Of a DNA stretch of 64,000 bases, positions 33,503 through 41,621 are shown one piece after another. The notes below the pieces were generated by a model. It was not told where the DNA came from and searched no databases. It worked only from the letters and a program-made list of their open reading frames with translations. The position numbers and the translations under genes were made by a program. Within the stretch, counting starts at the first letter, position 1. Each line of letters begins with the position of its first letter. The stretch comes from Pseudomonas sp. BCA17 (GTDB taxonomy: Bacteria; Pseudomonadota; Gammaproteobacteria; Pseudomonadales; Pseudomonadaceae), in assembly GCF_004519405.1 (NCBI RefSeq), contig NZ_SGWI01000004.1:1-64000 (forward strand), in the 5' to 3' direction.

Positions 33503-35272
33503 ATGACCATGACCGAACAGCTGAATGCATTGGGCTCTATTCTCGCTCATGGCAGTTTGCACAGCTTGTTCCAACCTATCATCTGCCTGTCCGAACGGCG
33601 CATCCTCGGTTATGAAGCCCTCAGCCGTGGGCCCTCCAATAGCCCATTGCACTCCCCCGTCGCCCTGTTCTCGGTGGCCAGCCAAGCGGGGCGCCTCAGT
33701 GACCTGGAAATGGCCTGCCGCGAAAGTGCATGTCGACGCTTCAGCGAGCAGAAGCTGCCGGGCAAGCTGTTCCTGAATATCTCGCCGGAATCCTTGATGG
33801 AAACTGCGCACCAGCCGGGACGTACCCTGCAACTGCTGCGCGACTTCGGCATTCCACCCAGCCAGGTCGTCATCGAACTGACCGAGCAGACCCCTACCAA
33901 CGACTTCGCCCTCCTGCAAACCGCCCTGCACCATTACCGCCACATGGGCTTCGCCATTGCGCTGGACGACTTGGGCGCCGGGTATTCCAGCCTGCGCCTG
34001 TGGTCGGAACTGCGCCCGGACTACGTGAAGATCGACCGGCACTTTATCGACGGCATTCACCAGGACGCACTCAAGCGCGAGTTCGTCGGCTCCATCCTGC
34101 AAATCGCCAAGGCGTCCCATGCCCAGGTCATCGCCGAGGGTATTGAACTGCCTGAAGAGCTGGCGGTGTTAACGGAGATGGGCGTCGACCTGGTTCAAGG
34201 CTATCTGCTCTGCCGGCCGCAGGAACAACCGCCGCAGGAAGCGCGCTTGATGCTACCCAAGCACGACAGCGCCAATACCGTTCTCAGCGAAGAAGGCAGC
34301 GACCTCAGCGCCTTGCTCAATGAACAACCGGCCGTGGATCAGGACACGGCCACTGCCCAGGTGCTGGAGTCCTTTCGCCGCCAGGCCAACTTGAACTCGC
34401 TGGCCGTGCTGGACCGGCGCGGCCACCCGGTCGGCATTGTGCATCGACACTCGCTGTCCGATGCGTTGCTCAAGCCCTTCGCTACCGACCTGTTCGCACG
34501 AAAGCCCATCAGTCGCTTGATGAGCGATGACTTTCTGGCCGTGGAGTTGAGCCAATCGCTTCAGCAAGTCAGCCGCTTATTGACCAGCCGCGCGCGCCAA
34601 CGCATTGAAGAAGATTTCATCATTACGCTCAATGGAGATTACTTGGGCCTGGGCCGGGTGATTGATGTGCTCAAGCTCATCACCGAGCTGAAAATCCAAC
34701 AAGCACGCTACGCCAACCCGCTGACCCTGCTACCGGGCAACGTGCCAATCCAGCAGTGCCTGACGCGGTTGTTGCAGCAACAGCGTGAGTCCGTGATTTG
34801 CTACGTGGATATCGACAGCTTCAAGCCGTTCAATGATATCTACGGCTACGGACGCGGGGATGAGGTGCTGCTGTGCCTGGCGCAGTGCCTGAACGACCGG
34901 ATCGACCCCAGCCGGGACTTCGTCGGACATATTGGCGGTGATGACTTTTTGCTGGTGCTCGGTCCGCAGGATTGGCGCAAGCGGCTCAACCAGTTACTGG
35001 ATGATTTTCACACCCAGTGCCGACGCTTCTATCGCACCGAACACCTCGAGGCCGGCTGCTTCGTGGCGTTGAACCGCCAGGGCATAAGGCAGGAGTTTGC
35101 GTTGCTGTCGTTATCCATCGGCGTGGTGCATCTGTATCCGCAGGCATGTGGGCAACTGGATGCCAGCCAGTTGGCGGAACTGGCCTCCCAGGCCAAACAC
35201 CATGCCAAGAATGTGGCCGGCTACAGCATCCATGTGATCGACAGCGCGGATATGCTGCCCCAGGCGCTTTAA
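33503..35272 (+). CDS. EAL-CBS-GGDEF protein with intact EAL and altered GGDDF
   Basis: A 589-residue cytoplasmic c-di-GMP protein in the unusual order EAL (about 15-245), CBS pair (about 280-390), GGDEF (about 410-580). The EAL site looks complete: EALSR at 38-42, NIS, ELTE, DDLGAGYSS (Asp155-Asp156), VKID (Lys176) and AEGIE (Glu212). The cyclase signature reads GGDDF (478-482), with Asp for the usual Glu. Phosphodiesterase activity is likely and cyclase activity doubtful; the CBS pair may sense adenine nucleotides. It corresponds to PA3258. Its end overlaps the convergent gene by 4 bp. ATG at 33509 is an alternative start. Confidence 0.88.
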   Translation: MTMTEQLNALGSILAHGSLHSLFQPIICLSERRILGYEALSRGPSNSPLHSPVALFSVASQAGRLSDLEMACRESACRRFSEQKLPGKLFLNISPESLMETAHQPGRTLQLLRDFGIPPSQVVIELTEQTPTNDFALLQTALHHYRHMGFAIALDDLGAGYSSLRLWSELRPDYVKIDRHFIDGIHQDALKREFVGSILQIAKASHAQVIAEGIELPEELAVLTEMGVDLVQGYLLCRPQEQPPQEARLMLPKHDSANTVLSEEGSDLSALLNEQPAVDQDTATAQVLESFRRQANLNSLAVLDRRGHPVGIVHRHSLSDALLKPFATDLFARKPISRLMSDDFLAVELSQSLQQVSRLLTSRARQRIEEDFIITLNGDYLGLGRVIDVLKLITELKIQQARYANPLTLLPGNVPIQQCLTRLLQQQRESVICYVDIDSFKPFNDIYGYGRGDEVLLCLAQCLNDRIDPSRDFVGHIGGDDFLLVLGPQDWRKRLNQLLDDFHTQCRRFYRTEHLEAGCFVALNRQGIRQEFALLSLSIGVVHLYPQACGQLDASQLAELASQAKHHAKNVAGYSIHVIDSADMLPQAL

Positions 35273-35640
35273 GCTTCGGCGGATTCCGGGTATTCGTATT
35301 CGAACACCCGCACTACCTCCGAGGCGTGCCAGGAGGCTGCGGCCACGCCGTCGGAGGGGCCACTGAACCGTCCCAGGCGCTCCACACACTCAAAGAAACC
35401 GGTGCGTGGCAAGCGGCTGGCCCCCTGGCTGATCACCAGGGAGCTGCGCAGTGGCTGCTCGGCCTTGGCATCCAACGCCGCCAGGTGTTCGAGTGCGGCA
35501 GCCAAGGTTTGCATGGCGGGTGTAGGAAACTGCAGGCGCTCCAACAGCGCGCGGTAAGTCAGCAGGTGGCGCTGGCGGCGCGCCTGGTCCAGCTCGTTGA
35601 GTAATCCATCCCAGTGTTGACGGCTGATACGTAGGCTCAA
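35269..35640 (-). CDS. Conserved protein of unknown function coupled to an XRE regulator
   Basis: A 123-residue soluble, mostly helical protein (SLRISRQHWDGLLNELDQARRQRHLLTYRALLERL at the start). There is no signal peptide or recognised motif; the C-terminus is acidic (VFEYEYPESAEA). It begins with a 4-bp ATGA overlap on the upstream XRE gene and is therefore coupled to it. By place it matches PA3259-PA3260 of PAO1. A toxin-antitoxin-like pairing is possible from arrangement alone, but a core-genome position argues for a housekeeping role. Confidence 0.65.
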   Translation of the reverse strand: MSLRISRQHWDGLLNELDQARRQRHLLTYRALLERLQFPTPAMQTLAAALEHLAALDAKAEQPLRSSLVISQGASRLPRTGFFECVERLGRFSGPSDGVAAASWHASEVVRVFEYEYPESAEA

Positions 35641-35975
35641 GATTCATCCCTCCAACCTGCAACGCCCAATTCCCAGGCCAGGCTGCGGCGGATAGCGGCA
35701 TCCGGCTGGCGCTCACCACTTTCAATCAATCCAAGGTACGAAGGGCTGATACCCACCGTGCGGGCCAGGGCTTCGATGGCCAGGCCCTTGCCCTCACGCA
35801 AGCCACGCAGCTCGGCGAGCGCGCGCAACGCGTGATCGGGAGCCACCTGGGCGGCAGAAGACAGAGTCGGAGCGGGTTGTTGCTGGCCGGCAGCTTTAAG
35901 CAGCGCCTGGTACTGGTCCCATGGCAACACCGCGTATTCGGGTTCGCCATCGCGTGAAATGATCTGAATATCCAT
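35637..35975 (-). CDS. Helix-turn-helix (XRE) regulator with Phd-like N-terminus
   Basis: A 112-residue protein. The N-terminal 30 residues (MDIQIISRDGEPEYAVLPWD, then QYQALL) resemble the first strands and helix of Phd/YefM antitoxins, and a helix-turn-helix of XRE type fills the second half (LAIEALARTVGISPSYLGLIESGERQPD). The start at 35975 was chosen for this match; a longer frame from 35999 adds eight residues. An AT-rich gap to ykvA may hold its promoter and self-operator. The target is unknown. Confidence 0.75.
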   Translation of the reverse strand: MDIQIISRDGEPEYAVLPWDQYQALLKAAGQQQPAPTLSSAAQVAPDHALRALAELRGLREGKGLAIEALARTVGISPSYLGLIESGERQPDAAIRRSLAWELGVAGWRDES

Positions 35976-36070
35976 GACTGCCCCGTAGGATAACAACACT
36001 TACTAAGTAAGTTCTTTCCTTAGAAGTGTAATCCTAACAGCCACAAAGTCGCAGAGGGATATAAACGCCG

Positions 36071-36526
36071 TCAGTTTTTTTGCGGGTTCTCCTGGGCCAG
36101 CAGCGAAGGCGTCGCCGGCAGGCGCTCAACCACCGCCAGCTTTTCCGGGCGCTGGGCGTCGCGCCAGGCACGAAAAGCGCTGAGTTCGCCGTCCAGGGTC
36201 TTCATGATCCATGCCAGCACGGCGATGTCGTCCAGCATGCCGAATACGGGGATAAAATCCGGGATCGCGTCAATCGGGCTCAGGAAGTACATCAGCCCCG
36301 CCACCACGGATACGAGTGCCTTCGGGCTGATCGCGCGGTATTCGCCACGCCAGTAGGCCAGGCAGAGGGCCTGGAGCAGCTTGAAATCATCCTTGAGCTT
36401 GCCGAGGCGATTGCCCTGGCTTGAGCCCTTGGCAGCCACGGCAAACAGCAACGTGGGCAAGCGACCACGACCGAGCAGGCGCGCGGCCATGGGCAGGAAA
36501 CGGGTGAAATTGAAGGGTGGTTTCAT
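36071..36526 (-). CDS. YkvA family (DUF1232) membrane-associated protein
   Basis: A 151-residue protein with the DUF1232 signature in PKALVSVVAGLMYFLSPIDAIPDFIPVFGMLDDIAVLAWIM near residues 65-105: two hydrophobic segments around a conserved SPIDAIPDFIP turn. Members are small membrane proteins without an established role. A DnaA-box inverted repeat lies 28 bp before its start, which is unusual for this family. It corresponds to PA3261 in position. Confidence 0.8.
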   Translation of the reverse strand: MKPPFNFTRFLPMAARLLGRGRLPTLLFAVAAKGSSQGNRLGKLKDDFKLLQALCLAYWRGEYRAISPKALVSVVAGLMYFLSPIDAIPDFIPVFGMLDDIAVLAWIMKTLDGELSAFRAWRDAQRPEKLAVVERLPATPSLLAQENPQKN

Positions 36527-36553
36527 TCGTCACTCCAGTTCCAGATGACAGAA

Positions 36554-36584
36554 AAGGTTATCCACACAAATTGTGGATAACCTT
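36554..36584. promoter_or_regulatory. Inverted pair of perfect DnaA boxes
   Basis: AAGGTTATCCACA (36554-36566) and its complement (36572-36584) are separated by five bases. Each arm contains TTATCCACA, a perfect match to the DnaA box TTATNCACA. It lies 28 bp before ykvA. It could be a DnaA regulatory site or a hairpin. The rest of the 323-bp gap shows no gene. Confidence 0.55.
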
Positions 36585-36805
36585 GTGAACAGAGCCTTTT
36601 TTCATGGCTGAAACCCGCTGTCTACAAGGCTTTCAGTTAGATCGGGCGTTTTTTGCGCACCTAAAAAACCCCAAGATTTCATTGACTTGACGCTGATGTG
36701 CGGCTAGCCACGCTCGAGTCTTTCATCAGACTGCGCTGCACAACAGGCGTTCGATCAGATTAACGGCAGGCGTGAGGGTTCGCGTTTCAACAATATGCAG
36801 ATACA

Positions 36806-36833
36806 ACAACGCCCCGTCAAAGCGGGGCGTTGT
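36806..36833. terminator. Hairpin after the FKBP gene
   Basis: ACAACGCCCCG (36806-36816) pairs with CGGGGCGTTGT (36823-36833), 11 bp with a 6-nt loop, 17 bp beyond the minus-strand FKBP stop. The minus-strand continuation is only moderately T-rich (TTGTAT), but the stem is strong. Confidence 0.7.
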
Positions 36834-36849
36834 ATGTTCAGGCGCCGAA

Positions 36850-37590
36850 TTACTTCTTGGCGGCTGGTGCAGCAGGTGCGTCAGGGGCTTCAGCCTTGGC
36901 TGGGTCCTTGATGCCCAGCAGCTCCAAGTCGAATACCAGCACGGAGTTGGCTGGAATCGCCGGGCTCGGGCTCTGTGCGCCGTAGGCCAGGTCCGACGGG
37001 ATGTACAGCTCGACCTTCTCACCCACATGCATCAATTGCAGGCCTTCGACCCAACCCGGGATCACGCCGCTGACCGGCAGGTCAATCGGGCTGCCGCGTT
37101 CCACGGAGCTGTCGAAGGTGGTGCCATTGGTGAGCTTGCCGGTGTAGTGAACAGTCACTACGTCGGTCGGCTTAGGCTGAGCACCGTCGGCCTTCTTCAC
37201 GATCTTGTACTGCAGACCGGAAGCAGTGGTGACAACGCCTTCTTTCTTGGCGTTTTCTTCGAGGAATTTCTTGCCGGCGGCTGCCGACTCTTCACTCATT
37301 TTAGTCATGCGTTCTTCAGCACGCTTTTGCAGTGCGGCAAACGCTTCGACCAGTTCGTCGTCTTTCAGCTTCTGTTCTTTCTTGCCGACGGCATCTTCGA
37401 TACCTTGGGCTACCGCTTTGGAGTCCAGGTCATCCATGCCTTCTTGAGCAAGGCTTTTGCCCATGTTCAGGCCGATACCGTAGGAAGCTTTCTGCGCCGG
37501 GGTTTTCAGCTCTACGCTGGTTTGCGAATCACAACCCGCAAGTACCAGGCTAACCAGGGCCACCGCCGCCGCCAACCGATGCTGTTTCAT
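36850..37590 (-). CDS. fklB: FKBP-type peptidyl-prolyl isomerase, lipoprotein (FklB/Mip type)
   Basis: A 246-residue lipoprotein with lipobox LAGC (Cys20 of the frame from 37590), a helical FkpA-type dimerisation region (about 30-125, rich in KKEQKLKDDELVEAF-like segments) and a C-terminal FKBP domain from about 130. FKBP residues visible are VHYTGKLTNGTTFDSSVERG, VIPGWVEGLQLMHVGEK and LAYGAQSPSPAIPANSVLVFDLELL. It should catalyse proline isomerisation in periplasmic or outer-membrane protein folding. The start at 37590 gives a compact signal peptide. A low-complexity AAPAAKK tail ends it. It matches PA3262. Confidence 0.88.
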   Translation of the reverse strand: MKQHRLAAAVALVSLVLAGCDSQTSVELKTPAQKASYGIGLNMGKSLAQEGMDDLDSKAVAQGIEDAVGKKEQKLKDDELVEAFAALQKRAEERMTKMSEESAAAGKKFLEENAKKEGVVTTASGLQYKIVKKADGAQPKPTDVVTVHYTGKLTNGTTFDSSVERGSPIDLPVSGVIPGWVEGLQLMHVGEKVELYIPSDLAYGAQSPSPAIPANSVLVFDLELLGIKDPAKAEAPDAPAAPAAKK

Positions 37591-37838
37591 GCTATTTCCT
37601 TGTTCATGCGCCAAAAGGGCAATCGAATTAAAGTCGCGAGCTTATCAGGCGGCCACGACCAATGGCTACCGGCATCTGAGCGGGAAACGTCGGATAAGTT
37701 CACGTGTTTAAAAGCATTTTCATTCATTATGGGGGTCCGCGAAGGATCGCGGGACCACCTGTAACCGTGCTCATGGCCACTTGCCGCCCCCGTGGGGTGA
37801 TGGCATAAGAGCGCTACCACTCGACAAGGATAGTTATC

Positions 37839-39650
37839 TTGCGCATTTTTTCCCGTGCTTTACTCCTGATACTCGTTGCCCTGGGCGTGCTCCTCGCCGT
37901 GGTGCTCTATTACACCGCCAATCCCAAGTTGCCGGACTACGTACCCGTGGAGCAGGTGCACTACCAGGACCAATGGAGTGCCGCCGACCGCCAGACCTAC
38001 TACTTCACGCCCCAGGGCACCCAGGTAAAAGGCCTGCATTACAAGTGGTTCACGGCCCTGGAGTTGCCCTTCTCGGAGCAACGCTTCGCCACGCCGGAAT
38101 ACCTGGCACGCTTTGGTTTTCTGGTCGATCCCAAGCAAGTTCGCACCGCGCAGAATCCCGGCAACCTGCCCGTGGGGTTCGCCCGGCATCAGAACGCCGA
38201 CAGCAAAGTTGAATACCTGGATATCACCTGCGCCGCCTGTCACACCGGCGAGCTGCACTTCAAAGGCCAGGCCCTGCGTATCGACGGAGGCTCGGCGCAA
38301 CATGTGTTGCCTTCCAGCGTGCCCACCTTGCGCGGCGGCAGTTTCGGCCAGGCACTGGTGGCCAGCCTTGCCGCCACGTATTACAACCCGTGGAAGTTCG
38401 AACGCTTTGCCCGTGAAGTGCTCGGTTTCGATTACGACGACAACAACAAAAAACAGCTGCGTGTGGACTTCAAGCAGTCCCTGGACCAGTTCCTCAAAGT
38501 TGCCTGGAACGATACCCACCGTGGCCTCTACCCTACCGAAGAAGGCCCCGGCCGCACCGATGCATTTGGCCGTATTGCCAACGCCAGTTTTGGCGACGCG
38601 ATTTCGCCGGACAATTACCGCATCGCCAACGCCCCCGTGGACTACCCGCATCTGTGGGATATCTGGACCTTTGACTGGGTGCAATGGAACGGCTCAGCCC
38701 AGCAACCCATGGCGCGCAATATCGGCGAAGCCCTCGGCGTCGGCGCTACCCTGAATTTCTTCGACAACGCCGGCCAGCCGCTTCAGGGCGATGCCCGCTA
38801 CCCCTCCAGCGTTCGCGTGCGTGACCTGAACCTGATTGAAGAGACCCTGCAGCGCCTCAAGCCGCCGACCTGGCCGGAAGACCTGTTCGGTGCCATCGAC
38901 AAGCCTCTCGCAGCCCAGGGCCGCGTCCTGTTCGCCGAGAACTGCGCCGCCTGCCATGTGCCCGCCGTCAGCCAGGAAAATGGTCGCCCGGTGCAGCAAC
39001 TGAAAATGCTTGCGGTAGAGTACATCGGCACCGACCCAGGCGCAGCGAGCAACATTGCCGACCACCGTTATGACCTGAGCGCCCTGCACTGGGACCCGGT
39101 GGAACTGGCCAAGCTCAATGTCCAACTGCACCCGACACCGACCGAGCCGCTGGACCTGAAAAAAATGTCCGTGGCCCAGGGCCTGGCCTACGTCACCGCC
39201 TTCGTCGAAGAGCACGCCTACCGCGCCGCCGGTGTGACCCCGGCCGAACGCCCAGGCCTGGACGGCTTCGGCCTGCCCATCGGCGTGCGTGAACTGCGTG
39301 CCTACAAGGCACGTCCGCTGGCCGGCGTCTGGGCCACCCCGCCGTTCCTGCACAACGGTTCGGTGCCGACGATCTACCAACTGCTCTCACCCCAGGACGA
39401 GCGCAGTACCACGTTCTATAAAGGCACCTTCAACTACGACCCGCGTCACCTGGGCTTTGAAACCGGCGCGTTCAAGAACGCCTTCCTGTTCGATACCAAA
39501 ATCACCGGCAATCACAACAGCGGCCATGAGTTCCGCGCCGGCAAACGCGGCAACGGTGTGGTCGGCCGCAGCCTGCAACCACAAGAACGCTGGGCGCTGC
39601 TGGAATACCTTAAAGTGCTGGGCGGCCCGCTGGAGCAACAACTGCCATGA
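37839..39650 (+). CDS. Dihaem cytochrome c, RoxA/peroxidase-like, membrane anchored
   Basis: A 603-residue protein with an N-terminal anchor (SRALLLILVALGVLLAVVLYY) and two c-type haem sites, CAACHTG near residue 131 and CAACHVP near 368. GVWATPPFLHNGSVPTIYQLL near 500 matches the stretch common to MauG, cytochrome c peroxidase and rubber oxygenase RoxA. At about 600 residues it fits the RoxA-like group better than classical peroxidases of about 330. The start is TTG at 37839 behind AAGGA. It overlaps the catalase-fold gene by 4 bp. It probably sits in the periplasm and oxidises an organic substrate or handles peroxide; the substrate is unknown. Confidence 0.8.
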   Translation: MRIFSRALLLILVALGVLLAVVLYYTANPKLPDYVPVEQVHYQDQWSAADRQTYYFTPQGTQVKGLHYKWFTALELPFSEQRFATPEYLARFGFLVDPKQVRTAQNPGNLPVGFARHQNADSKVEYLDITCAACHTGELHFKGQALRIDGGSAQHVLPSSVPTLRGGSFGQALVASLAATYYNPWKFERFAREVLGFDYDDNNKKQLRVDFKQSLDQFLKVAWNDTHRGLYPTEEGPGRTDAFGRIANASFGDAISPDNYRIANAPVDYPHLWDIWTFDWVQWNGSAQQPMARNIGEALGVGATLNFFDNAGQPLQGDARYPSSVRVRDLNLIEETLQRLKPPTWPEDLFGAIDKPLAAQGRVLFAENCAACHVPAVSQENGRPVQQLKMLAVEYIGTDPGAASNIADHRYDLSALHWDPVELAKLNVQLHPTPTEPLDLKKMSVAQGLAYVTAFVEEHAYRAAGVTPAERPGLDGFGLPIGVRELRAYKARPLAGVWATPPFLHNGSVPTIYQLLSPQDERSTTFYKGTFNYDPRHLGFETGAFKNAFLFDTKITGNHNSGHEFRAGKRGNGVVGRSLQPQERWALLEYLKVLGGPLEQQLP

Positions 39651-40810
39651 TGATTCGATCCCAATACAACGAACGCTCCCTGCTCGCTCGTCTCTGGCTG
39701 CGCCTGGGCCGTTTTCTCGGCAAAACCCTGTTGTGGCTGATCGGCCTGGGCTTGCTCGGCTGGCTGCTAGCCACCGCGTGGTTCGCCTGGCAGCACAGCG
39801 GCCCGGTGTCGCCGGACGAGCAGATCCCCCCCGATGAAGCGGCCATGACCCAGGGCATCATCCAGACGGCGGTACGGATCGTCGACCAGCACCGCGAAGG
39901 CACACGCTACCTGCGCGATGCCCACGCCAAGGCCCACGGCTGCGTGAAGGCCGAAGTCAGCGTGCTGGCGGACCTCGACCCGGCCTTGCGCCAGGGCGTG
40001 TTCGCCGAGCCGGGCAAGACCTGGCAGGCGCAGATGCGGCTGTCCAACGGCAATGCCTATCCGCAGTTCGACAGCATTCGCGATGCCCGGGGCATGGCGC
40101 TCAAGCTGCTGGATGTACCGGGCAAACAGCTGATGGCGGACCAGCAAGCGCGCACGGAGCAAGACTTCGTGATGTTCAGCCATCCGAATTTCTTCGTCAG
40201 CAATGTGGCGGAATATGCACAGAACATCGGCGCCCAGGCGGACGGCAAGAAGGTTCTGGCATTCTTCCCGACAGTCGACCCACGCAGCTGGCAAGTACGC
40301 CATCTGTTTATCGCCCTGGCGACCTTGGCACCGGCACCGACGAGTCCGACGCAGGCGACCTACTTTTCAGTTTCACCCTACAAATTCGGCGCGGCCAATG
40401 CCAAATTCCGTGTCGCACCCGACCCACAAAGCTGCCCGGAATATGTGATACCCAAGCAGAACCAGGACCTGCCGAATTTCCTGCGCAGCGCCTTGAACCA
40501 GCAACTGTCTACCGACCGTGTGCCTGCCTGTTTCGTGTTGCAGGTTCAGCGACAAAACCCGCAGAAATTCATGCCGATCGAAGACACCAGCATCGAGTGG
40601 AAGGAAAGCGATGCTCCCTATGAAACCGTGGCCAAGGTGCGGATTCCTGCGCAGGACTTCGATACGCCTGCCTTGAATCTTGCCTGCGATAACCAGTCGT
40701 TCAACCCCTGGTTCGGGCTGGAGGCACATCGGCCGATTGGAGGGATCAACCGGTTGCGTAAAGCAGTGTATGAGGCGGTCAGCGACTATCGGCATAGTCG
40801 TAACCTGTAA
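39647..40810 (+). CDS. Membrane-anchored catalase-fold haem protein
   Basis: A 387-residue protein with one N-terminal span (FLGKTLLWLIGLGLLGWLLATAWFAW) and a shortened catalase core. The distal His lies in DAHAKAHGCVKAEVSV, and QMRLSNGNAYPQFDSIRDARGMALKLL matches the SRPBCC-like catalase segment of the small catalase-related peroxidases. The proximal Tyr motif and the C-terminal flavodoxin-like domain of full catalases are absent. Relatives act on organic hydroperoxides or as allene oxide synthases. Coupling by ATGA overlap to the RoxA-like gene suggests one periplasmic oxidation pathway, with this enzyme using a hydroperoxide made by the first. That is inference. Confidence 0.8.
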   Translation: MMIRSQYNERSLLARLWLRLGRFLGKTLLWLIGLGLLGWLLATAWFAWQHSGPVSPDEQIPPDEAAMTQGIIQTAVRIVDQHREGTRYLRDAHAKAHGCVKAEVSVLADLDPALRQGVFAEPGKTWQAQMRLSNGNAYPQFDSIRDARGMALKLLDVPGKQLMADQQARTEQDFVMFSHPNFFVSNVAEYAQNIGAQADGKKVLAFFPTVDPRSWQVRHLFIALATLAPAPTSPTQATYFSVSPYKFGAANAKFRVAPDPQSCPEYVIPKQNQDLPNFLRSALNQQLSTDRVPACFVLQVQRQNPQKFMPIEDTSIEWKESDAPYETVAKVRIPAQDFDTPALNLACDNQSFNPWFGLEAHRPIGGINRLRKAVYEAVSDYRHSRNL

Positions 40811-40824
40811 TCTTCTTTGGGGGG

Positions 40825-40858
40825 GTACATATCCGTTGCCTCAATAACGGATATGTAC
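40825..40858. repeat. Perfect 13-bp inverted repeat after the catalase-like gene
   Basis: GTACATATCCGTT (40825-40837) and AACGGATATGTAC (40846-40858) flank eight bases. There is no T-run. The half-site recalls an interspersed repeat of P. fluorescens genomes that begins GTACATATCCGTT, from memory. It may be such a copy or a terminator. Confidence 0.55.
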
Positions 40859-40983
40859 ACGACAACCCGTAAAGAATACGTATGGATCGCCCTCCCACCA
40901 TAAAGACTACGTCGTGCCTATTGAGCGTCGAACCCGCACATCCTACCGTCACTTCCTACCCACAACTCCTGTAGGAAGTCATC

Positions 40984-41112
40984 ATGGAAAGCTCAACTCT
41001 AGGCATGGTCGTGCTGTCGTTGATTGCGCTCTTCGGTACCGCCGCGTTTTGCTTTGAACACCTTGCCACCCGCGACGAGAAGAAAAAGAAAGCCAAACAA
41101 GCTGATCGCTGA
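40984..41112 (+). CDS. 42-residue single-span membrane protein
   Basis: A very short gene with good signals: AGGAAG ribosome site 8 nt before the ATG at 40984, an N-terminal hydrophobic span (TLGMVVLSLIALFGTAAFCF) and a strongly basic tail (RDEKKKKAKQADR) that would stay in the cytoplasm. Such small membrane proteins are common in pseudomonads, often as regulators of a larger membrane partner. No partner is apparent; the catalase-like gene ends 173 bp upstream. Confidence rests on the ribosome site and the composition. Confidence 0.55.
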   Translation: MESSTLGMVVLSLIALFGTAAFCFEHLATRDEKKKKAKQADR

Positions 41113-41185
41113 AATCAGCAGCCCCCGGGCATCAGGTGATCCCTTTTTTCGTTCGCCCCGCCAACGCCAATCCATATACGCCTCG

Positions 41186-41446
41186 ATGGCGACTCTGCAA
41201 CAACGCCGGAAGGCAGCCCACCACGCAGCCGTGGCAATTCATCGCCCAATTGCAGATGGGCTGGCGGTTGATGGGCTTGTGAACAGGTGTGCGGCGGCAG
41301 AGTACTCGCTCAGCACGGTTTCCAGCCGTTGCCTGCAATGGCTGGCAGCACTCACCTTGCTCACGGCGACGGTTGCTTTCGTATTCCTGAGCCGGAGGGA
41401 CATTGCGTCGATAGCGGATCAGCAAATCGTTAAATCACTGAGCTGA
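41186..41446 (+). CDS. Possible small membrane protein upstream of the tRNA cluster
   Basis: An 86-residue frame from ATG 41186 (MATLQQRRKAAHHAAVAIHR) with a C-terminal hydrophobic segment (WLAALTLLTATVAFVFLS). There is no clear ribosome site. A longer version from 41024 overlaps the 42-residue gene. The frame looks more protein-like than the antisense alternative at 41132-41425, but it could be chance. No family recognised. Confidence 0.35.
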   Translation: MATLQQRRKAAHHAAVAIHRPIADGLAVDGLVNRCAAAEYSLSTVSSRCLQWLAALTLLTATVAFVFLSRRDIASIADQQIVKSLS

Positions 41447-41457
41447 ATTGCAGGCAC

Positions 41458-41482
41458 AAAAAAACCCGCTCGATGAGCGGGC
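41458..41482 (-). terminator. Terminator of tRNA unit 1
   Basis: On the minus strand, CCCGCTC-ATC-GAGCGGG (41481-41465) is followed by seven T (41464-41458), 44 bp beyond the first tRNA-Asp. A clear intrinsic terminator. Confidence 0.88.
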
Positions 41483-41525
41483 TTCGTGTGGCGACCTGGC
41501 GTTCAGTGTTCCAGGTTACCGAATA

Positions 41526-41602
41526 TGGCGCAGCGGACGGGACTCGAACCCGCGACCCCCGGCGTGACAGGCCGGTATTCTAACCGACTGAACTACCGCT
41601 GC
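41526..41602 (-). tRNA. tRNA-Asp (GTC), copy 1
   Basis: A 77-nt cloverleaf with encoded CCA (41528-41526). The acceptor GCAGCGG pairs with CCGCTGC, and the anticodon loop CCTGTCACG carries GTC. The T-arm reads GGGTTCGAGTCCC. It follows tRNA-Val by 19 bp in the same minus-strand unit, and is identical in sequence to copy 2. Confidence 0.97.
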
Positions 41603-41621
41603 GCGTAACACATGAAGCGAA

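Noticed and set aside
41132..41425. 97-codon frame on the minus strand
   Set aside because: It has no ribosome site or recognisable feature and overlaps a slightly more plausible plus-strand frame.
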